In this document: piece by piece, positions 63,292 through 64,000 of the stretch
Position numbering within the stretch: position 1 is the stretch's first letter
How the letters are laid out: each line of letters opens with the position of its first letter
Assembly: GCA_963703075.1 (NCBI GenBank)
Contig: OY969786.1
Location: 2,046,001-2,110,000 of the forward strand
Direction: 5' to 3'
Length of the DNA: 64,000 nucleotides
DNA from: Korobacter sp963703075
GTDB lineage: Bacteria > Acidobacteriota > Terriglobia > Terriglobales > Acidobacteriaceae
Translations under genes and position numbers: made by a program
Notes under the pieces: model-generated
Database searches by the model: none
What the model was told of the DNA's origin: nothing
The model's input: the letters and a program-made list of their open reading frames with translations, nothing else

Positions 63292-64000
63292 ATGCCCAAA
63301 TTCATCCGCATCACCCTGCTGCTCGGCTTCGCACTGACCTTCGTCTTCTTGAATCCTGCCGGGGCTCAGGAAGACGAAGATGCTGCCCCCAAGTACGACG
63401 TCCGCGCCCATTACACCAAGTACGAGTTCCGCATCCCCATGCGCGACGGCGTCCGCTTATTTACCGCCGTCTATGTCCCCAAGGACGCCTCTACTTCCTA
63501 TCCCTTCCTCATGACCCGCACTCCGTACGATGTCAGCCCCTACGGCACCGATAACTATCCCAAGGAGCTCGCTGCCGACGAATTCGAACGTGCCGGCTAC
63601 ATCTTCGTTTTCCAGGATGTTCGGGGCCGCTGGATGTCCGAAGGCAAATGGGAAGAGATGACTCCGCACATCGACCATCCGCGCGGCCCGCACGATGTCG
63701 ATGAGAGCACCGACACCTACGACACCATCGAATGGCTCCTCAAGAACGTGCCCAACAACAACGGCAAAGTCGGCATCTACGGCATCTCCTATCCCGGCTT
63801 CTATACCTCGGCCAGCATCATCGACTCCCATCCCGCCATCAAGGCCGCTTCCCCGCAAGCTCCGGTCACTGACCTCTATATGAATGACGACGCCTACCAC
63901 AACGGCGCCTTCATGCTCATGGCCAACTTCGACTTCTATACCTCCTTCAAGCAGGAACACGTTCCCTTACTCCCGCCGAAAAAGGAAAACGAATTCGATT
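63292..64000 (+). CDS. CocE/NonD-family hydrolase (S15 peptidase-like), C-terminus beyond window
   Basis: The frame is open to the window edge (about 236 codons seen). ATG 63292 gives a clean signal peptide (PKFIRITLLLGFALTFVF, cleavage near NPAGAQ); ATG 63274, six codons earlier, is an alternative with no better ribosome site. The alpha/beta-hydrolase fold of the X-Pro dipeptidyl-peptidase/cocaine-esterase family shows VRLFTAVYVPKDA, MTRTPYD, FVFQDVRGRWMSEGKWEEM, DTYDTIEWLLKNVPNNNGKV and the nucleophile Ser in GIYGISYPGFYT. The catalytic Asp and His would be in the missing part. Substrate is an acyl ester or N-terminal-blocked peptide; with the neighbouring M28 enzyme it suggests extracellular peptide use. 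Confidence 0.9.
   Translation, partial: MPKFIRITLLLGFALTFVFLNPAGAQEDEDAAPKYDVRAHYTKYEFRIPMRDGVRLFTAVYVPKDASTSYPFLMTRTPYDVSPYGTDNYPKELAADEFERAGYIFVFQDVRGRWMSEGKWEEMTPHIDHPRGPHDVDESTDTYDTIEWLLKNVPNNNGKVGIYGISYPGFYTSASIIDSHPAIKAASPQAPVTDLYMNDDAYHNGAFMLMANFDFYTSFKQEHVPLLPPKKENEFD

Noticed and set aside
1..64000. tRNA, rRNA, CRISPR array, insertion sequence or prophage
   Set aside because: Looked for cloverleaf-like segments, evenly spaced direct repeats, transposase or integrase motifs; none seen by eye. A tRNA scan would settle the first.

Overview
The window reads as a chromosomal segment of a soil-type Acidobacteriota (Terriglobia/Koribacter-like), an assignment made from gene content only. 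The clues are an Oar-like TonB-dependent receptor with an N-terminal carboxypeptidase-regulatory-like domain, several CRTAC1-type FG-GAP/ASPIC-UnbV secreted proteins, TPR-multiheme cytochrome fusions, a GH116 enzyme, a transaldolase-phosphoglucose isomerase fusion and high GC with many GTG/TTG starts. No rRNA, tRNA, CRISPR array, insertion sequence or prophage is visible.

Region 1 (1-28.2 kb) is an accessory, secretion-heavy block. On the minus strand, receptor, TPR protein, CRTAC1-like protein and GH116 glycosidase lie in a row and resemble a glycan-uptake locus without SusD. The receptor has a sigma70-like promoter whose start site is covered by an inverted repeat next to a divergent LacI-type regulator. 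Further right come a seven-heme cytochrome c, a Tat-exported CRTAC1-like protein, a TPR protein with an internal tandem duplication, a small Tat-like protein and a second LacI-type regulator. A tight minus-strand operon follows: TPR+CRTAC1+unknown C-terminal domain, membrane TPR/pentaheme cytochrome, CRTAC1-like protein and amidase. A GH27 alpha-galactosidase closes the block.

Region 2 (28.2-37.6 kb) begins with the most striking gene: a membrane-anchored iodothyronine-deiodinase-like protein with an in-frame UGA exactly at the family's selenocysteine position, followed by a hairpin that fits a bacterial SECIS. It is followed by an orphan ModA-like protein, a manganese catalase, an NfnAB-type flavoprotein pair, an ABC transporter, a 7Fe/8Fe ferredoxin and SerB.

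Region 3 (37.7-44.8 kb) is an Omp85 protein (BamA/TamA type) followed by a TamB-like protein split by a one-base frameshift.

Region 4 (45-55.8 kb) is a pentose-phosphate operon: transketolase, RpiB, transaldolase-Pgi fusion, Gnd, Zwf, HAD phosphatase and Pgl, with a secreted peroxiredoxin after it.

Region 5 (55.9-64 kb) holds an RND efflux pump with its membrane-fusion lipoprotein, an M28 peptidase interrupted by a one-base frameshift, a VOC-fold protein and the start of a CocE/NonD hydrolase. The three frameshifts (deiodinase C-terminus, TamB, M28) are each a single base in or beside short C, G or T runs, so sequencing error must be weighed against real disruption.
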